Assembly (NCBI GenBank): GCA_040757065.1
Contig: JBFLXR010000031.1
Location: forward strand, 1 to 11,019
Direction of reading: 5' to 3'
DNA length: 11,019 bases
Source: JBFLXR01 sp040757065
Lineage (GTDB): Bacteria; Pseudomonadota; Gammaproteobacteria; Burkholderiales; Gallionellaceae
The notes beneath the pieces were generated by a model, which was not told the DNA's origin, ran no database searches, and worked only from the letters and a program-made list of their open reading frames with translations. Each line of letters begins with the position of its first letter. Position 1 is the stretch's first letter. The translations under genes were made by a program, and so were the position numbers. Positions 10,931 to 11,019 of this stretch are shown one piece after another.

Positions 10931-11019
10931 AGTCCGTGGGTAATATAACCGATTTTCCTACCAGTTGTGCTGCGTACGCCGAGGGCGTCAGGCCACCCAG
11001 CGATCTCTTTGGTCTCTCC
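10891..11019 (-). mobile_element. IS3-family insertion sequence, right end only
   Basis: From 10891 the sequence reads TGGCGACGTCCCCCCG, which starts with TG and has a C-run like many IS3-family terminal inverted repeats, and it breaks the phnF reading frame exactly there. The transposase stop lies 20 bp inside this end, a normal IS3 layout. The rest, including the left end and the target duplication needed to confirm the boundary, is beyond the window. Boundary good to a few bases. Confidence 0.72.
10911..11019 (-). CDS. IS3-family transposase (OrfB) C-terminus, partial
   Basis: The last 35 residues read on the minus strand from the window edge to TGA at 10911-10913: ERPKRSLGGLTPSAYAAQLV, then GKSVILPTDSKAPCY. 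The pattern RP-x-x-SLG-x-LTP-x-x-(Y/F) is the conserved end of the DDE integrase-like OrfB of IS3 elements. The catalytic DDE residues lie outside the window, so intactness cannot be judged. Its orientation is opposite to phnF. Confidence 0.85.
   Translation of the reverse strand, partial: ERPKRSLGGLTPSAYAAQLVGKSVILPTDSKAPCY

Overview
The window looks like a piece of a betaproteobacterial chromosome with the near end of an integrated mobile element on its right. The lineage call is an inference from gene content (coaBC-dut divergent from radC, rdgC, a split minor-pilin cluster) and moderately GC-rich codon use. A Nitrosomonadales/Gallionella-type freshwater organism would fit, but I cannot prove it.

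Left, housekeeping (1-4098). dut and coaBC form a translationally coupled pair on the minus strand and diverge from radC. A class I SAM methyltransferase converges on radC with overlapping stop codons and diverges from rdgC, which has an extended -10 promoter.

Middle, minor pilins (4270-7161). Four tightly packed genes (pilV-, pilW-, fimT/gspH- and pilX-like) encode type IV pilus minor pilins. They are followed by a secreted Ser/Lys/Glu- and Thr/Gly-rich repeat protein at a place where many relatives carry pilY1. The repeat gene is cut by a 100-N assembly gap flanked by two identical 127-bp copies. Collapsing the copies restores one intact reading frame, so the break is probably an assembly artefact. 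A bidirectional terminator separates this operon from ald (alanine dehydrogenase), which is on the minus strand.

Right, accessory DNA (about 8421-11019). Upstream of ald lie a tRNA-style terminator and an 18-bp fragment resembling the 3' end of a tRNA gene (ending CACCA in minus-strand sense), with no tRNA body. Beyond it the DNA becomes AT-rich. I read this as the attachment-site scar of an element integrated into a tRNA 3' end. The element side begins with a strong promoter and a GC-rich, about 120-nt, multi-hairpin RNA candidate. Next come an AlpA-type regulator and a winged-helix protein with a possible PD-(D/E)XK-like core, then a terminator. The RNA leader has mutually exclusive pairings, one touching the alpA ribosome binding site, so it may be a cis-regulator, a small RNA, or both.

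Far right, a PhnF-like GntR/UTRA repressor has a plausible Pho box and two palindromes upstream. It is interrupted near its 3' end by an IS3-family insertion sequence. Only the end of the IS and the last 35 or so transposase residues are inside the window.
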